Source: Metabacillus flavus
Lineage (GTDB): Bacteria; Bacillota; Bacilli; Bacillales; Bacillaceae
DNA length: 64,000 bases
Assembly: GCF_018283675.1 (NCBI RefSeq)
Contig: NZ_JAGVRK010000001.1
Location: 1,426,001 to 1,490,000 of the forward strand
Direction of reading: 5' to 3'
The position numbers and the translations under genes were made by a program. The notes beneath the pieces were generated by a model that did no database searches, was not told where the DNA came from, and saw nothing but the letters and a program-made list of their open reading frames with translations. Below are positions 53,248 to 62,470 of the stretch, piece after piece; the stretch's first letter is position 1; every line of letters starts with the position of its first letter.

Positions 53248-53687
53248 TTCTGCCTATCCTCTTCTTAGCACACGGAAAGCTGATTCGCTTCCCGCAGCAT
53301 TTAGCTGATTTTCAAAAAAGTACGTGAGCATCTGTTCTTATAATAAGGGAAAATTTTGAAAGTATTTGAAGGATTCGGCAATCATTTCTCGAATGTTTTA
53401 TAGTTATTAAGCCTATTAGCGCAGAAGGTGTTTTCTTAATAAGGCTAAGTTAAAGCATGGTGGTAATTTATTAACACCTGTTGATTGGAGTGGAGGCTCA
53501 CCGCCCGCAGCGGAAATCAGCAGCCAAGTTTAACAGAGCTCTTAACAACAAAATGCTCTGCTAAAATAACGGATGATTTATCATTATGCTATAGCGGAAA
53601 TCAGCCGATACATTTATCAGAGCTTTAAAAAAAAGAACAAAGATAAAAGGATTCATCTGATTGCTTTTCCGAAAAGGGGGGGAAGCC
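53248..53687. repeat. Gene-free region with extra core fragments of the MITE-like family
   Basis: No gene is supportable. Fragments GGAGGCTCACCGCCCGC then AGCGGAAATCAGC (53495-53521) and AGCGGAAATCAGCCG (53593-53608) match parts of copy A's core. The rest is unremarkable AT-rich DNA upstream of kinA. Confidence 0.6.
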
Positions 53688-55475
53688 ATGGATCAGCAAA
53701 GGGAAAAAACAGACTACCTGTACACGGTACTTAATGCAAATGGGAAAATACTGTATGCTTCCGCAAATACCTTTGATTTAATTGGCTTTAGGAATGAAGA
53801 ACTGATTGGCAAATACTTTGTTGACTACGTACATAGGGATGATGTTCAGACACTTGTAAGCTACCTGCAGAATCAGCATCATATGTATCCGTGTATTTTC
53901 AGGATGGGATATGGAGAAGATTTCGCCTGGGCAGAAGCTACACTGGATTATATTCAGAGTGTGGTTGGGGATGCAGACCGTGAAGAGATTGTTCTGAAGG
54001 TGATCCTTTGTGACGGAAAGCAGATAATCCCAACTGAGCACAAAAATGTGTATACGGATGGAATTGATGAAAAAAGTTATTTAAATAATCTGCCGAGTCC
54101 GCTATTAATCACCGTTAACGGAATCATTCAGTATGCAAACAAGGAAGCCATTGGTCTTTTGAATGCCGGGACAGATGATTCTAAATTAATTGGCCTCAAT
54201 TCTCTTGAGCTGATTCACGATGAATATAAAGAAATATTCCGCAATCGAATTGAACGGCTTCAAAAAGGCGGCAAGATCGGCATTGTGGAGCAAACGTGGA
54301 GAAGACTCGATGGGGTCCCAATTGAAATAGAGGTGAAGACCTCTTCCATACAATACGAACAGCAGCGGGCTGAACTTGTTGTCCTGCTTGATATCTCTGC
54401 CCGCAAACGATTTCAGAAAATCCTGCAGAAAAGCCGTGAACGCTATCAGAGGCTTATTCAAAATTCATTGGACACCATTGCGGTTATCCATCGGAACAAA
54501 TGGGTCTTTATCAATGAATCCGGTGTTAAGCTCTTTCAGGCTTCCGGCTATCAGGATATGCTCGGCAAGAACTATGGCAATTTCATGGAGGCCGAACAGC
54601 AGCAGATAGCGCAAGCTTTGCTAAACGAAGTTCTATTTGGACAATCTGATTCGGAAATCGGGGAAGTCATCTGGAGAACGTATGAAAACAGGCTGATTTA
54701 TACAGAAATGGTCTGCATTCCAACTTCGTATTTCGGAGAGCCTGCCGTGCAGGTGATATTGAGGGATTTATCCGAGAAGAAAAAAACTGAAGAACTGATG
54801 CTCAGGTCCGAAAAATTATCTGTAGCAGGGCAGCTTGCGGCAGGCATTGCCCATGAAATTCGAAATCCCCTCACAGCCATAAAAGGCTTTTTGCAGTTAA
54901 TGAGAACAAATGAAAGAAGCAGTGATCAGTACTTTAATATCGTGTTTGGCGAATTAAACCGCATTGAGCTTATTTTAAGCGAGCTTCTGGTGCTGGCGAA
55001 GCCTCAAAACAGCATGTTTATTAAAACCAATCTGAAAAAACTGATTTTAGAAGTAACAACCTTGCTTGAGACTCAGGCAAATTTGAACGGTGTATTTATT
55101 GAAACCATCCATTCTGACAATGAATCCATCCTTTTTGGAGATCCAAACCAGCTTAAACAGGTCTTCATCAATTTAATCAAAAATGCAATTGATGCCATGC
55201 CAAAGGGAGGGACAGTAAGAATTTGCACAAGTTTGATGGAAGATCAAATTAAAGTCACCGTTCAGGATGAAGGGGAGGGCATTCCCGAAGCCGTCCTGAA
55301 AAAGATGGGAGATCCGTTTTTTACTACAAAAGAAAAAGGGACCGGACTGGGTTTAATGATTACGTATAACATTATTGAAAACCATTTTGGAAAGGTCAGT
55401 CTTATCAGTGAGAAGGGGAAAGGAACAACCTTCACTATCTGCTTTCCAATAAAAGAAGGACGCCCGGTAAAATGA
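53688..55475 (+). CDS. kinA: Sporulation sensor kinase KinA-like, three PAS domains
   Basis: The 595-aa soluble histidine kinase has three N-terminal PAS domains (about 5-115, 130-245 and 255-370), and no membrane segment. HisKA follows with phospho-His about residue 390 in AGIAHEIRNPLTAIKGFLQL, then HATPase_c with NLIKNAIDAMP, DEGEGIP and GTGLGL. KinA is the main kinase starting the Spo0F-Spo0B-Spo0A phosphorelay in B. subtilis. Position next to patA matches. ATG 53688 follows GGGGGGGAAG. Confidence 0.92.
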   Translation: MDQQREKTDYLYTVLNANGKILYASANTFDLIGFRNEELIGKYFVDYVHRDDVQTLVSYLQNQHHMYPCIFRMGYGEDFAWAEATLDYIQSVVGDADREEIVLKVILCDGKQIIPTEHKNVYTDGIDEKSYLNNLPSPLLITVNGIIQYANKEAIGLLNAGTDDSKLIGLNSLELIHDEYKEIFRNRIERLQKGGKIGIVEQTWRRLDGVPIEIEVKTSSIQYEQQRAELVVLLDISARKRFQKILQKSRERYQRLIQNSLDTIAVIHRNKWVFINESGVKLFQASGYQDMLGKNYGNFMEAEQQQIAQALLNEVLFGQSDSEIGEVIWRTYENRLIYTEMVCIPTSYFGEPAVQVILRDLSEKKKTEELMLRSEKLSVAGQLAAGIAHEIRNPLTAIKGFLQLMRTNERSSDQYFNIVFGELNRIELILSELLVLAKPQNSMFIKTNLKKLILEVTTLLETQANLNGVFIETIHSDNESILFGDPNQLKQVFINLIKNAIDAMPKGGTVRICTSLMEDQIKVTVQDEGEGIPEAVLKKMGDPFFTTKEKGTGLGLMITYNIIENHFGKVSLISEKGKGTTFTICFPIKEGRPVK

Positions 55476-55491
55476 GCGTCCCTCTTTTGCA

Positions 55492-56652
55492 TTAAATCGG
55501 CTGAACAACATTGCGGATATAGTGATCCAGTCGGTCCATTCCCTTTTCGAGCTCTTCCATTGAATAAGCATAAGAAATTCGCACAAAACCTTCGCCATGT
55601 TTTGAAAAAGCACTCCCCGGAACGACAGCCACTCCGCCATCGCTTACAAGAGAGAGGGCAAAATCGAATGAAGAAAGTCCGAATTTCCTAATTGATGGAA
55701 AAATATAAAAAGCCCCTGTAGGCCTCGCTGTTTCAATTCCCATCTTAATAAGCCGGCCGTAAACATATTCCATTCTTTTCCGGTACTGGTCGCGCATGAT
55801 CAGAGCATCATCTATTCCATTTGTCAGCGCTTCAAATGCAGCTTTCTGGGAAATCGAAGAAGCACAAGAAACATTGTACTGGTGGACCTTCAGCATATGC
55901 TTTGCAATCTGTTTACGGGCAAATACAAAACCAATTCTCCACCCTGTCATGCTATGGGATTTAGAAAGCCCGTTAATGACGATGGTCTGCTCGGGGAGCA
56001 TGGATGCTATAGAGTGATGGGCCTCGGTAAATACCAGCTCACTGTATATTTCATCAGATAAAACAAAAATCTCTCTTCCTCTTAACAGCTGAGCGATTTT
56101 CTCAAGCTCCTCTTTTTCAAGAGTCATACCAGTAGGGTTAGAGGGGTACGGCAGGATGACGCATCTGGTTTTATCTGTCAAACGCGCTTCAATTTGCTCA
56201 GCCGTCAGCTTAAATTGAGTTCTTGTCGTATCTGCGTGGACCGGAATAGCCCCGCAGAGTTTAATGATTGGCTCGTAGCCTGGATAAACCGGGCCCGGCA
56301 AAATGACCTCGCTGCCTTCAGCTAAAATGGTCCGCAGAGTAAGATCAATTGCCTGGCTGGCCCCGGCAGTCACAATCACTTCATCCTCGGGGCGGTAGGA
56401 GAGCTTATATTTTTTAAATAAATAATCGCTGGCCGCTTTTCTAAGCTCTAAAAACCCTGCATTATGGGTATAAGAAGTAAAATTGTCGTCAATTGCTTTT
56501 TTAGCTGCCGCTTTTACATGATGGGGAGTGAAGAAATCAGGCTGTCCAATTGTTAGAGACACGACATCATCGTAGTCTGCCACTAAGTTAAAAAATTTTC
56601 GGATTCCTGACATTTCAAGTTCTTTCACTCTTGGCTGGATTAAATGTTCCAT
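55492..56652 (-). CDS. patA: Aminotransferase A (PatA), class I/II fold
   Basis: The 386-aa PLP-dependent aminotransferase acts on N-acetyl-LL-diaminopimelate or a similar substrate in lysine/DAP synthesis. PLP-binding lysine is in VINGLSKSHSMTGWRIGFV. Other family blocks: TVTAGASQAIDL, LPGPVYPGYEP, YPSNPTGMT, VLSDEIYSE and a C-terminal FVRISYAY with the substrate Arg. It converges on kinA, as in B. subtilis. Confidence 0.93.
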   Translation of the reverse strand: MEHLIQPRVKELEMSGIRKFFNLVADYDDVVSLTIGQPDFFTPHHVKAAAKKAIDDNFTSYTHNAGFLELRKAASDYLFKKYKLSYRPEDEVIVTAGASQAIDLTLRTILAEGSEVILPGPVYPGYEPIIKLCGAIPVHADTTRTQFKLTAEQIEARLTDKTRCVILPYPSNPTGMTLEKEELEKIAQLLRGREIFVLSDEIYSELVFTEAHHSIASMLPEQTIVINGLSKSHSMTGWRIGFVFARKQIAKHMLKVHQYNVSCASSISQKAAFEALTNGIDDALIMRDQYRKRMEYVYGRLIKMGIETARPTGAFYIFPSIRKFGLSSFDFALSLVSDGGVAVVPGSAFSKHGEGFVRISYAYSMEELEKGMDRLDHYIRNVVQPI

Positions 56653-56848
56653 ACAATCACCTTTTCTTCCTCGTGCTTATGTCTCATTTTAACAAATCTT
56701 ATGAGGGATTTGTATAGATAAACTTTTTCGCTGCTAAATCCTCCTTACAATGGAACACAATCCTATGTATACTTAAAGAAGGTGGTTTGATTCCAGCATG
56801 AAAGGGTAAATTCATATGGAGTAAAACTGTAAATCGGAGTTGGAGAAA

Positions 56849-57814
56849 ATGATACGGACTGTAGCCATAACTAACACAGGAGATGTTGTATACGATTTGC
56901 CGCTAAGTTCTTTAAAGAAAGAGGATTATAGGTGGTATTGGGTTGATTTTCAGGAACCTACTGAAAAAGAAATTCTGCTTCTTTCAAAATTTTTCCGCTT
57001 TCATCCTTTAGCGATTGAGGATTGTGTTGAATTTACCCAAAGACCAAAAATGGACTTTTACGATGGATATTTTTTCCTTGTTCTTCATGCAATTCATCAG
57101 AAAACCCTTGATGCAGAGGAAGTTGATCTCTTTGTAAGCGATCAATATCTTGTCTCCTTTCATAAAAAACCTATTAGGGAAATCAGCAATATGTTTCTGC
57201 GCGTCAAAAAGGACCCTGTCATGCAGGCAGGCCCGCTCCAGATTATGTATCAAATTCTGGATAAACTTGTCGACGATTACTTTCCTCCCGTATACCGTCT
57301 AGAGGACGTTTTAAATTCGCTGGAGGATAAAGCGGAAGAAAGAACAATCAGTTCAATTATGGAAGAGGTCTTTACCATACGTACAGATTTGTCCAGTGTG
57401 CGAAGAAGCATTATTCCGATGCGGGATTTATTGTACAGAATGATTTCTTCAACGAAGCTGAGCGGATTGAAGGAAAAAGAGATTTACTTGCAGGACGTAT
57501 ATGATCACCTGCTTAAGCTTGTTGAAATGATTGATGCAAATCGGGAACTGACTGCAGATATTCGAGACAGCTATCTTTCCATAAGTTCTGATAAAATGAA
57601 CCGGATTATGATGACCCTAACGGTTATGTCTTCCATATTTCTTCCTCTTACATTTATCGCAGGACTTTACGGGATGAACTTCCAATACATGCCGGAGCTG
57701 CAGGGGAGAAACAGTTATTTTATCGTTTTAGGCATCATGATTGTCATAGCGCTGCTCATGATTGGCTTCTTTTGGAAGGTCGGCTGGCTTCGTTATAAAA
57801 AATCGAAGCTGTAG
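56849..57814 (+). CDS. CorA-family divalent cation transporter
   Basis: The 321-aa protein has a large cytosolic N-terminal domain and two C-terminal membrane helices (about 262-282 and 295-315). Between them is GLYGMNFQYMPEL, with the GMN selectivity motif and a Mpe-L end, so the protein is a complete CorA. Magnesium (or cobalt) uptake is expected. ATG 56849 is 9 bp after CGGAG; TTG 56840 lies against that site. The gene is monocistronic. Confidence 0.9.
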   Translation: MIRTVAITNTGDVVYDLPLSSLKKEDYRWYWVDFQEPTEKEILLLSKFFRFHPLAIEDCVEFTQRPKMDFYDGYFFLVLHAIHQKTLDAEEVDLFVSDQYLVSFHKKPIREISNMFLRVKKDPVMQAGPLQIMYQILDKLVDDYFPPVYRLEDVLNSLEDKAEERTISSIMEEVFTIRTDLSSVRRSIIPMRDLLYRMISSTKLSGLKEKEIYLQDVYDHLLKLVEMIDANRELTADIRDSYLSISSDKMNRIMMTLTVMSSIFLPLTFIAGLYGMNFQYMPELQGRNSYFIVLGIMIVIALLMIGFFWKVGWLRYKKSKL

Positions 57815-57866
57815 TCAGATCTCTTAAACAGAAAAAGTAATTATCCCTCTTAAGAAGGTGAAAATT

Positions 57867-58070
57867 GTGCTTCCAGATGATGCCTATCTTACACCGGAAG
57901 AGAAAATACTTGTTGTAAAGCTCAGAAGCGAAATGTTTAATGCGATGACATTAGAACATATGAAATTTTATAAAGCTGAAATGGAAAAAATCTATGAGCA
58001 AGCTGAGCGAAGAGAAGAGTTTAAAGAAAAAGTGAAGAAGATGGAAGAAGAAATTCGGTCTCACGTTTAG
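57867..58070 (+). CDS. Small helical hypothetical protein (67 aa)
   Basis: The protein starts (GTG) MLPDDAYLTPEEKILVVKLRSEMF and continues as a charged, coiled-coil-like helix to the end. The GTG at 57867 lies 6 bp after GAAGGTG; GTG 57858 overlaps it. A hairpin terminator overlaps its stop. I do not recognise the family. Confidence 0.6.
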   Translation: MLPDDAYLTPEEKILVVKLRSEMFNAMTLEHMKFYKAEMEKIYEQAERREEFKEKVKKMEEEIRSHV

Positions 58071-58088
58071 AGAGACCGAATTTTTTTA
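58052..58088 (+). terminator. Intrinsic terminator
   Basis: AATTCGGTCTC pairs with GAGACCGAATT, followed by T6; the upstream stop codon is in the loop. Confidence 0.85.
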
Positions 58089-58214
58089 TTTAGCTGGAGG
58101 GTGTGATTTTCTGGCGGCTGGATCAGATGCTTTCGCTTCAGCAGAAAATTCTGTATCGGTAATTGCTTTTGCATGCTGCAGCCCGGATTTGGATTTGCGG
58201 TTTCTCTTCGTCAT
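58086..58214 (-). CDS. Small basic spore-type protein with DTEF motif (42 aa)
   Basis: The protein starts MTKRNRKSKSGLQHAK, then TDTEFSAEAKASDPAARKS, and ends HPPAK. It is basic and has no cysteine. GAAAGGAGG precedes the ATG at 8-9 bp spacing. It ends in the terminator shared with the gene upstream. The DTEFSAE block resembles gamma-SASP TEFASE and YfhD-type DVEFSxE. Family unknown; a spore role is inferred. Confidence 0.65.
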   Translation of the reverse strand: MTKRNRKSKSGLQHAKAITDTEFSAEAKASDPAARKSHPPAK

Positions 58215-58358
58215 GATGACGCCTCCTTTCTTTGATTATGATGACCAGTTCCACGAATTATTTTACTGGTAAAAGAAAGGTGACTTTCATGTGCGCGCGT
58301 GAAAAAAGCTGCTGATTTCAAGTATAATAAAGATAATAGATCAATGCGGGGGGCCATT

Positions 58359-58913
58359 ATGATTAGAATAGCGATTATCGGTCAATCTGGGGTTATTCCT
58401 GAGGAAATATGCACAATTGCAGAGGAAGCAGGAGCTGAGGTTGCGAAAAGAGGGGCTGTTCTCCTCACAGGCGGCGGGAGCGGGGTAATGGAGCATGCTT
58501 CAAAGGGGGCAAAAGAAGCAGGGGGGCTGGTCATCGGTATTTTAGCGGGAGACAAGACGGATGTTGCAAATGATTACCTGGATGTCCCTATCACGACAGG
58601 CCTGGGCTTTGATTACCGCAGTCTTATTCTCGTTCATTCCTGTGATGCCATCATTATGATTAGGGGAGGAAACGGGACTCTCGGTGAACTGTCAGCCGCA
58701 TACATGAACAGTAAGCCGGTGGTTATTGTTGAAACGTCCGGAGGCTGGGCCGCTAAAATAAAAGATGCTGCATTTGAAGGCAGCTATCTCGATGAACGGA
58801 GAACCGTGGAAATGCATTATGCGCATTCCGGAAAAGCGGCAGTTGAAAGAGCATTCGAACTCCTTGATATGAAACGGGATACCGTGAAAAATACAGGACT
58901 GACAGGCGATTAA
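58359..58913 (+). CDS. TIGR00725 / LOG-like (SLOG) protein
   Basis: The 184-aa Rossmann-type protein starts MIRIAIIGQSGVIPEE and has LLTGGGSGVMEHASKGA, FDYRSLILV and IRGGNGTLGELSAAY. GGGSGVM and GGxGTxxE are the nucleotide-binding motifs of the LOG/lysine-decarboxylase-like family. A nucleotide-monophosphate-related function is inferred. ATG 58359 follows GCGGGGGG; a longer frame start at 58299 lies upstream of the likely -10 TATAAT (58323) and is rejected. Confidence 0.82.
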   Translation: MIRIAIIGQSGVIPEEICTIAEEAGAEVAKRGAVLLTGGGSGVMEHASKGAKEAGGLVIGILAGDKTDVANDYLDVPITTGLGFDYRSLILVHSCDAIIMIRGGNGTLGELSAAYMNSKPVVIVETSGGWAAKIKDAAFEGSYLDERRTVEMHYAHSGKAAVERAFELLDMKRDTVKNTGLTGD

Positions 58914-58920
58914 GATGCGA

Positions 58921-58958
58921 AAAAAACAGGCTGATCGGCGAGATCAGCCTGTTTTTTT
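58921..58958. terminator. Bidirectional terminator
   Basis: AACAGGCTGATC pairs with GATCAGCCTGTT, with T or A runs on both sides. Confidence 0.85.
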
Positions 58959-58964
58959 GTCTGC

Positions 58965-59378
58965 TTAGAAGCAAGTAAATGAACTGATTTGGCGAAGATC
59001 AATTCCAAAATAAAACCATTGTCTGTACCTAGGGAACCATCTAAATCCCGCTACAGAATTTCTGCCGACAAATGTCGGATAGAACCAGAATTGCTGCCCG
59101 TTATTCAGCCATACATAAGTGTTTCTGAATAAACACCTGCGAATTCCACCCGGATCAACAGCAAACGCAGTTGCCTGCTGCTGAGGTGTGAAACCAGGGG
59201 GAGGACCTGGAGGCTGTCCCTGCCCTTGTCCTTGGCTGGGGAATCCGCCTCCTCCTGGCGGTGGTGGCGGTGGAGGCATCATTTGACGGTCAAATGGTTC
59301 GAAAGCATAGGAATATGCATCATACGGATTAGGAGCGTATGGATAAAAATCATAGGGATTTGCTAAATAGGGATACAT
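58965..59378 (-). CDS. Tyr/Pro-rich protein of unknown function (137 aa)
   Basis: The N-terminus has Tyr/Pro repeats (PYLANPYDFYPYAPNPYDAYSYA), then a Pro7-Gly4 low-complexity stretch and GQGQGQ. A C-terminal domain follows (about residues 75-137: GGIRRCLFRNTYVWLNNGQQFW...YFGIDLRQISSFTCF), rich in aromatic residues and with two cysteines. There is no signal peptide. The composition recalls spore-coat or exosporium proteins. I do not recognise the domain. Confidence 0.7.
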   Translation of the reverse strand: MYPYLANPYDFYPYAPNPYDAYSYAFEPFDRQMMPPPPPPPGGGGFPSQGQGQGQPPGPPPGFTPQQQATAFAVDPGGIRRCLFRNTYVWLNNGQQFWFYPTFVGRNSVAGFRWFPRYRQWFYFGIDLRQISSFTCF

Positions 59379-59458
59379 AAATTTCCTCCTTCTTGAGGGA
59401 AAGTGTAGTCAATGTACCCTATGCATAACCCCAATCATGGGTGTTTGCCCGCCTGAAT

Positions 59459-60430
59459 TTACGTGTGGATTTTTTGCTTCGGTGAATAATGAAAGTAGCA
59501 GCTGTGATGAATTGATTTGCACTTCTTTTTGGTCTGTGCAGCCGCGTTGCTCAATTCCTCGCTTGATGAAAATCGTATCGTTTGATTTGTTACAACTGCG
59601 ATGGAAAGGCTTACGAGGGGAATTTCCTCATATACATTTTTTCTGGATAGCCCAACGGTATATCCGCGGTTCCAGTCCTCCTCTTCATAATACTTTTTAG
59701 CCACAACAGTAAACTCATTGATAATATTTTTGCAAAGCTGCTCGTAGTCGAAATGCGGTACAACGGCCAGGAAGTCGTCACCGCCAATATGGCCCAAAAA
59801 AGCGTTTTCGTTATTTTTGAAAAAAAGATATTTGATTAGAATATTGGCTGTCTCTTTTATAAGAAGGTCACCTCTCTTAAATCCAAACAAATCATTATAT
59901 TCTTTAAAATGATCCAGGTCTGCATAAAGGAGGGAGAAAGGATGCTCCGTACTGATGATTTCGTTAAGCTTTTGCTCAATGAGCACATTTCCGGGCAAAC
60001 CAGTAAGCGGGTTCGTCCACGTGGCAAGATCGGCTTGGACTTCTGCAAATTTGATGAGGAGATTCCTGATGCTGATGATTCCGGAGTATTTACCTTCTGA
60101 AGTCACGATGATGTAATCATAAAGATGCTGCTCTTCGCGGTTCATGGCGAGAGAGCTAACCTCGGTTATGCTGTCTTCACGGTCTACGATCAAAGGCTTG
60201 GAATCCATAATTAACTCAATAGGGCGACCCATAAAAAGATCGTAGCCATATTTGGCTGAAAGCTTATGATTATAGCGGGATTTCATCACGAGTCCAATTG
60301 GGCGGTCATTTTTTAAGACAACAATCCCTTGGGCGGCCGGCTGTTCTTCAAATATGGTTCCGGCGGTTTGGGTTTTGACATCCCCTGTAATAACCGGCGC
60401 TTTTTCGGTTATATCTCCAATCTTTATCAT
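59459..60430 (-). CDS. CBS-pair plus GGDEF protein (diguanylate cyclase-like)
   Basis: The 323-aa protein has two CBS-like motifs (about residues 1-130) and then a GGDEF domain (about 140-310). Active-site signature reads GGDDF rather than GGDEF, with DLDHFKEYND upstream; GGDDF is an allowed but less common form. It probably makes c-di-GMP when its CBS pair senses a nucleotide, which is inference. ATG 60430 is 8 bp from AAGGAG; ATG 60436 is 2 bp from it. Confidence 0.8.
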   Translation of the reverse strand: MIKIGDITEKAPVITGDVKTQTAGTIFEEQPAAQGIVVLKNDRPIGLVMKSRYNHKLSAKYGYDLFMGRPIELIMDSKPLIVDREDSITEVSSLAMNREEQHLYDYIIVTSEGKYSGIISIRNLLIKFAEVQADLATWTNPLTGLPGNVLIEQKLNEIISTEHPFSLLYADLDHFKEYNDLFGFKRGDLLIKETANILIKYLFFKNNENAFLGHIGGDDFLAVVPHFDYEQLCKNIINEFTVVAKKYYEEEDWNRGYTVGLSRKNVYEEIPLVSLSIAVVTNQTIRFSSSEELSNAAAQTKKKCKSIHHSCYFHYSPKQKIHT

Positions 60431-60546
60431 GAGCATGACTCCTTGACTAGTTCACGTTATACCTTAATTACTACTATTTTACTATAAGGCTCGACAATAT
60501 TATATTAATTTTATGTAAAGAAAAGAAAATGTGCTTGCTATAAAAC

Positions 60547-60754
60547 GGCGCTGTCCAGAAAGCAGTTTTCAAAGCAGCTTTCGCTGTTTGAAATTGGATT
60601 GGTTTTCGCTGATTTACGCTCCAATAGCCTTACCAAATATCGATAAAGAAAAATTTAAAAAACAAACGTAATCCTTAATGTAAAACAAAACCCGGAAAGC
60701 CAGCGTTTCCGGGTTTTCATAATATTGCTCTGGCAAGGCTTTTTAGACAGCCCC
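60547..60754 (-). mobile_element. MITE/REP-like element, copy C
   Basis: Ends GGCGCTGTCCAGAAAGC (60547-60563) and the complement of GGCTTTTTAGACAGCCCC (60737-60754) match at 14 of 18 positions. A hairpin AAAACCCGGAAA...TTTCCGGGTTTT (60687-60717) lies near the right end. The GC-rich core is eroded (TTTCGCTGATTTACGC). Orientation is opposite to copies A and B. Confidence 0.6.
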
Positions 60755-60767
60755 ATTGATTCAATGA

Positions 60768-62294
60768 CTATTTAGCCTGCTTAACAGGAGTTTTCTTATT
60801 CTGCTGCCTGATACCGGGTACTTCCAATCTGGCATTTGGCATTAGTGCAACAAATACGAGAGCAAGCACACCTGCAGCCAGTGACCACATAAACATTTCC
60901 GCAATAGATCCAGCCATGGCATCCTGAATGGCAGAAAGGACATTCGGCGGCATTTGATCCCTTGCTTCAGGTGAAAGCATGGCTCGTGAATCTCCTGTAG
61001 GACTGAATTTTTCAAAGTCAGGCATCGTTTTTTTCAATTCATCCATTAAGAGGTTATTTTGAAGAGTTCCGAATACAGTTACACCAAGGGTCATGCCGAT
61101 TGTACGAAAAAAGGCGTTCGTAGAGTTCGCTGTTCCGCGCTGTCTCATGCTGATTCCATGCACAGATGCCATACTGAGCAGAGGGAAGGAAAATCCAACG
61201 CCAAGCCCTAAAATCACCATATAAATAGTTAAATATAACCTTGGAGTATCCGCAGAGAGCGTACCAAGAAGAAACAGACCGGCAATGAATAGAACAGCTG
61301 AGATCAGCATCAGGCTGCGATAGGATGTCTTCGATGCGAAACCTCCCCCTGCCTGGCTGCCGGCAACACTTCCAAGCATCATCGGCATCAGTATCAACCC
61401 AGCATTGGTTGCAGATCCTCCATAAACACCCTGTACAAAAATTGGAATGAATATTGTGCCTAATATAAAAGCGGCCCCGTAAAAGAATCCTGCTGCCTGG
61501 CTTGAGGCAAACAGCCTGTTTTTAAATAAATCGAATGGAATGATAGGATCTGAGGCTTTTCTTTCAACAAAGATAAAGGATATAAGCAAAATGGCAAAAC
61601 CGCCGATCAGACCTGCCATTAACGGTGAATTCCATGGAATTTCATCTCCGCCAAGCTCAAGTGAAAACATGAGACATAATACAGAAGCTACCAGCAGAGA
61701 AGCTCCCGCCCAGTCAATTTTTTGCTTCCTGCGTTCAAGAGATTCAAAATAAAATTTAACTACTAGGAAAAAGGCAATCAGGCCAAGAGGAATGTTTACG
61801 TAAAATACCCAGCGCCAATTAAGAAAATCCGTTAAATAGGCGCCGAGAAGCGGACCGAATACACTTGATATTCCAAAAACAGCACCAAACAGACCCGACA
61901 TTTTGCCGCGTTTTTCAGGTGGGAAAATATCGAACATAATCGTAAATGCAATAGGCATAAGCGCGCCTCCGCCAATGCCCTGAATGGCACGGTAAATACT
62001 AAGCTGAACCATATCCTGAGCAGTTCCGCATAGGATGGATCCAATAATGAAAATGGTTAATCCCGCAATAAAAAACCTTTTTCGGCCGTACATGTCGGAT
62101 AGCTTGCCGAATATAGGCATCCCGGCAACACTGGCAATCATATAGGCTGACGTTACCCAGATAAACTGGTCCAATCCCCCTAAATCGCCTACTATGGTTC
62201 CCATAGCGGTCGCCACGATTGTGTTATCCATTGCAGCCATCAAAATTCCAAGCAGGAGGCCTGTGACGACGAGTCCTTTTTTACTGTCTTTCAT
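60768..62294 (-). CDS. 14-TMS MFS multidrug transporter (DHA2/EmrB type)
   Basis: The 508-aa protein has about 14 hydrophobic segments, the DHA2 family form. It begins GLLLGILMAAMDNTIVATAMGTIV, with motif D1 (LDxTIVN-type), and has GKLSDMYGRKRFF (motif A) and GGALMPIAF plus SVFGPLLGAYLTDFLNWRWVFYVNIP (motif C). Proton-driven export of drugs or dyes is expected. The start at 62294 lies about 9 bp after GGGAG. Followed by the MITE-like copy C. Confidence 0.88.
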   Translation of the reverse strand: MKDSKKGLVVTGLLLGILMAAMDNTIVATAMGTIVGDLGGLDQFIWVTSAYMIASVAGMPIFGKLSDMYGRKRFFIAGLTIFIIGSILCGTAQDMVQLSIYRAIQGIGGGALMPIAFTIMFDIFPPEKRGKMSGLFGAVFGISSVFGPLLGAYLTDFLNWRWVFYVNIPLGLIAFFLVVKFYFESLERRKQKIDWAGASLLVASVLCLMFSLELGGDEIPWNSPLMAGLIGGFAILLISFIFVERKASDPIIPFDLFKNRLFASSQAAGFFYGAAFILGTIFIPIFVQGVYGGSATNAGLILMPMMLGSVAGSQAGGGFASKTSYRSLMLISAVLFIAGLFLLGTLSADTPRLYLTIYMVILGLGVGFSFPLLSMASVHGISMRQRGTANSTNAFFRTIGMTLGVTVFGTLQNNLLMDELKKTMPDFEKFSPTGDSRAMLSPEARDQMPPNVLSAIQDAMAGSIAEMFMWSLAAGVLALVFVALMPNARLEVPGIRQQNKKTPVKQAK

Positions 62295-62470
62295 GTCTTT
62301 TGCTCCCTTAAAATAAAGTGTCTATCCAATTGAATTATGAATCCATTATCCAAATTTGTACAGAATGGAATAGGCAGCTCTTCAATAATTTTTTTAGATG
62401 CATTTTTTTATACGGCTTACGGCCAATTCATGATATATTTTGAAAGTATTATGATGGACGGAGGTAGCAA

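Noticed and set aside
58299-58358. 20-residue longer start for the LOG-like protein
   Set aside because: The added part includes the likely -10 box and has no ribosome site; ATG 58359 does.
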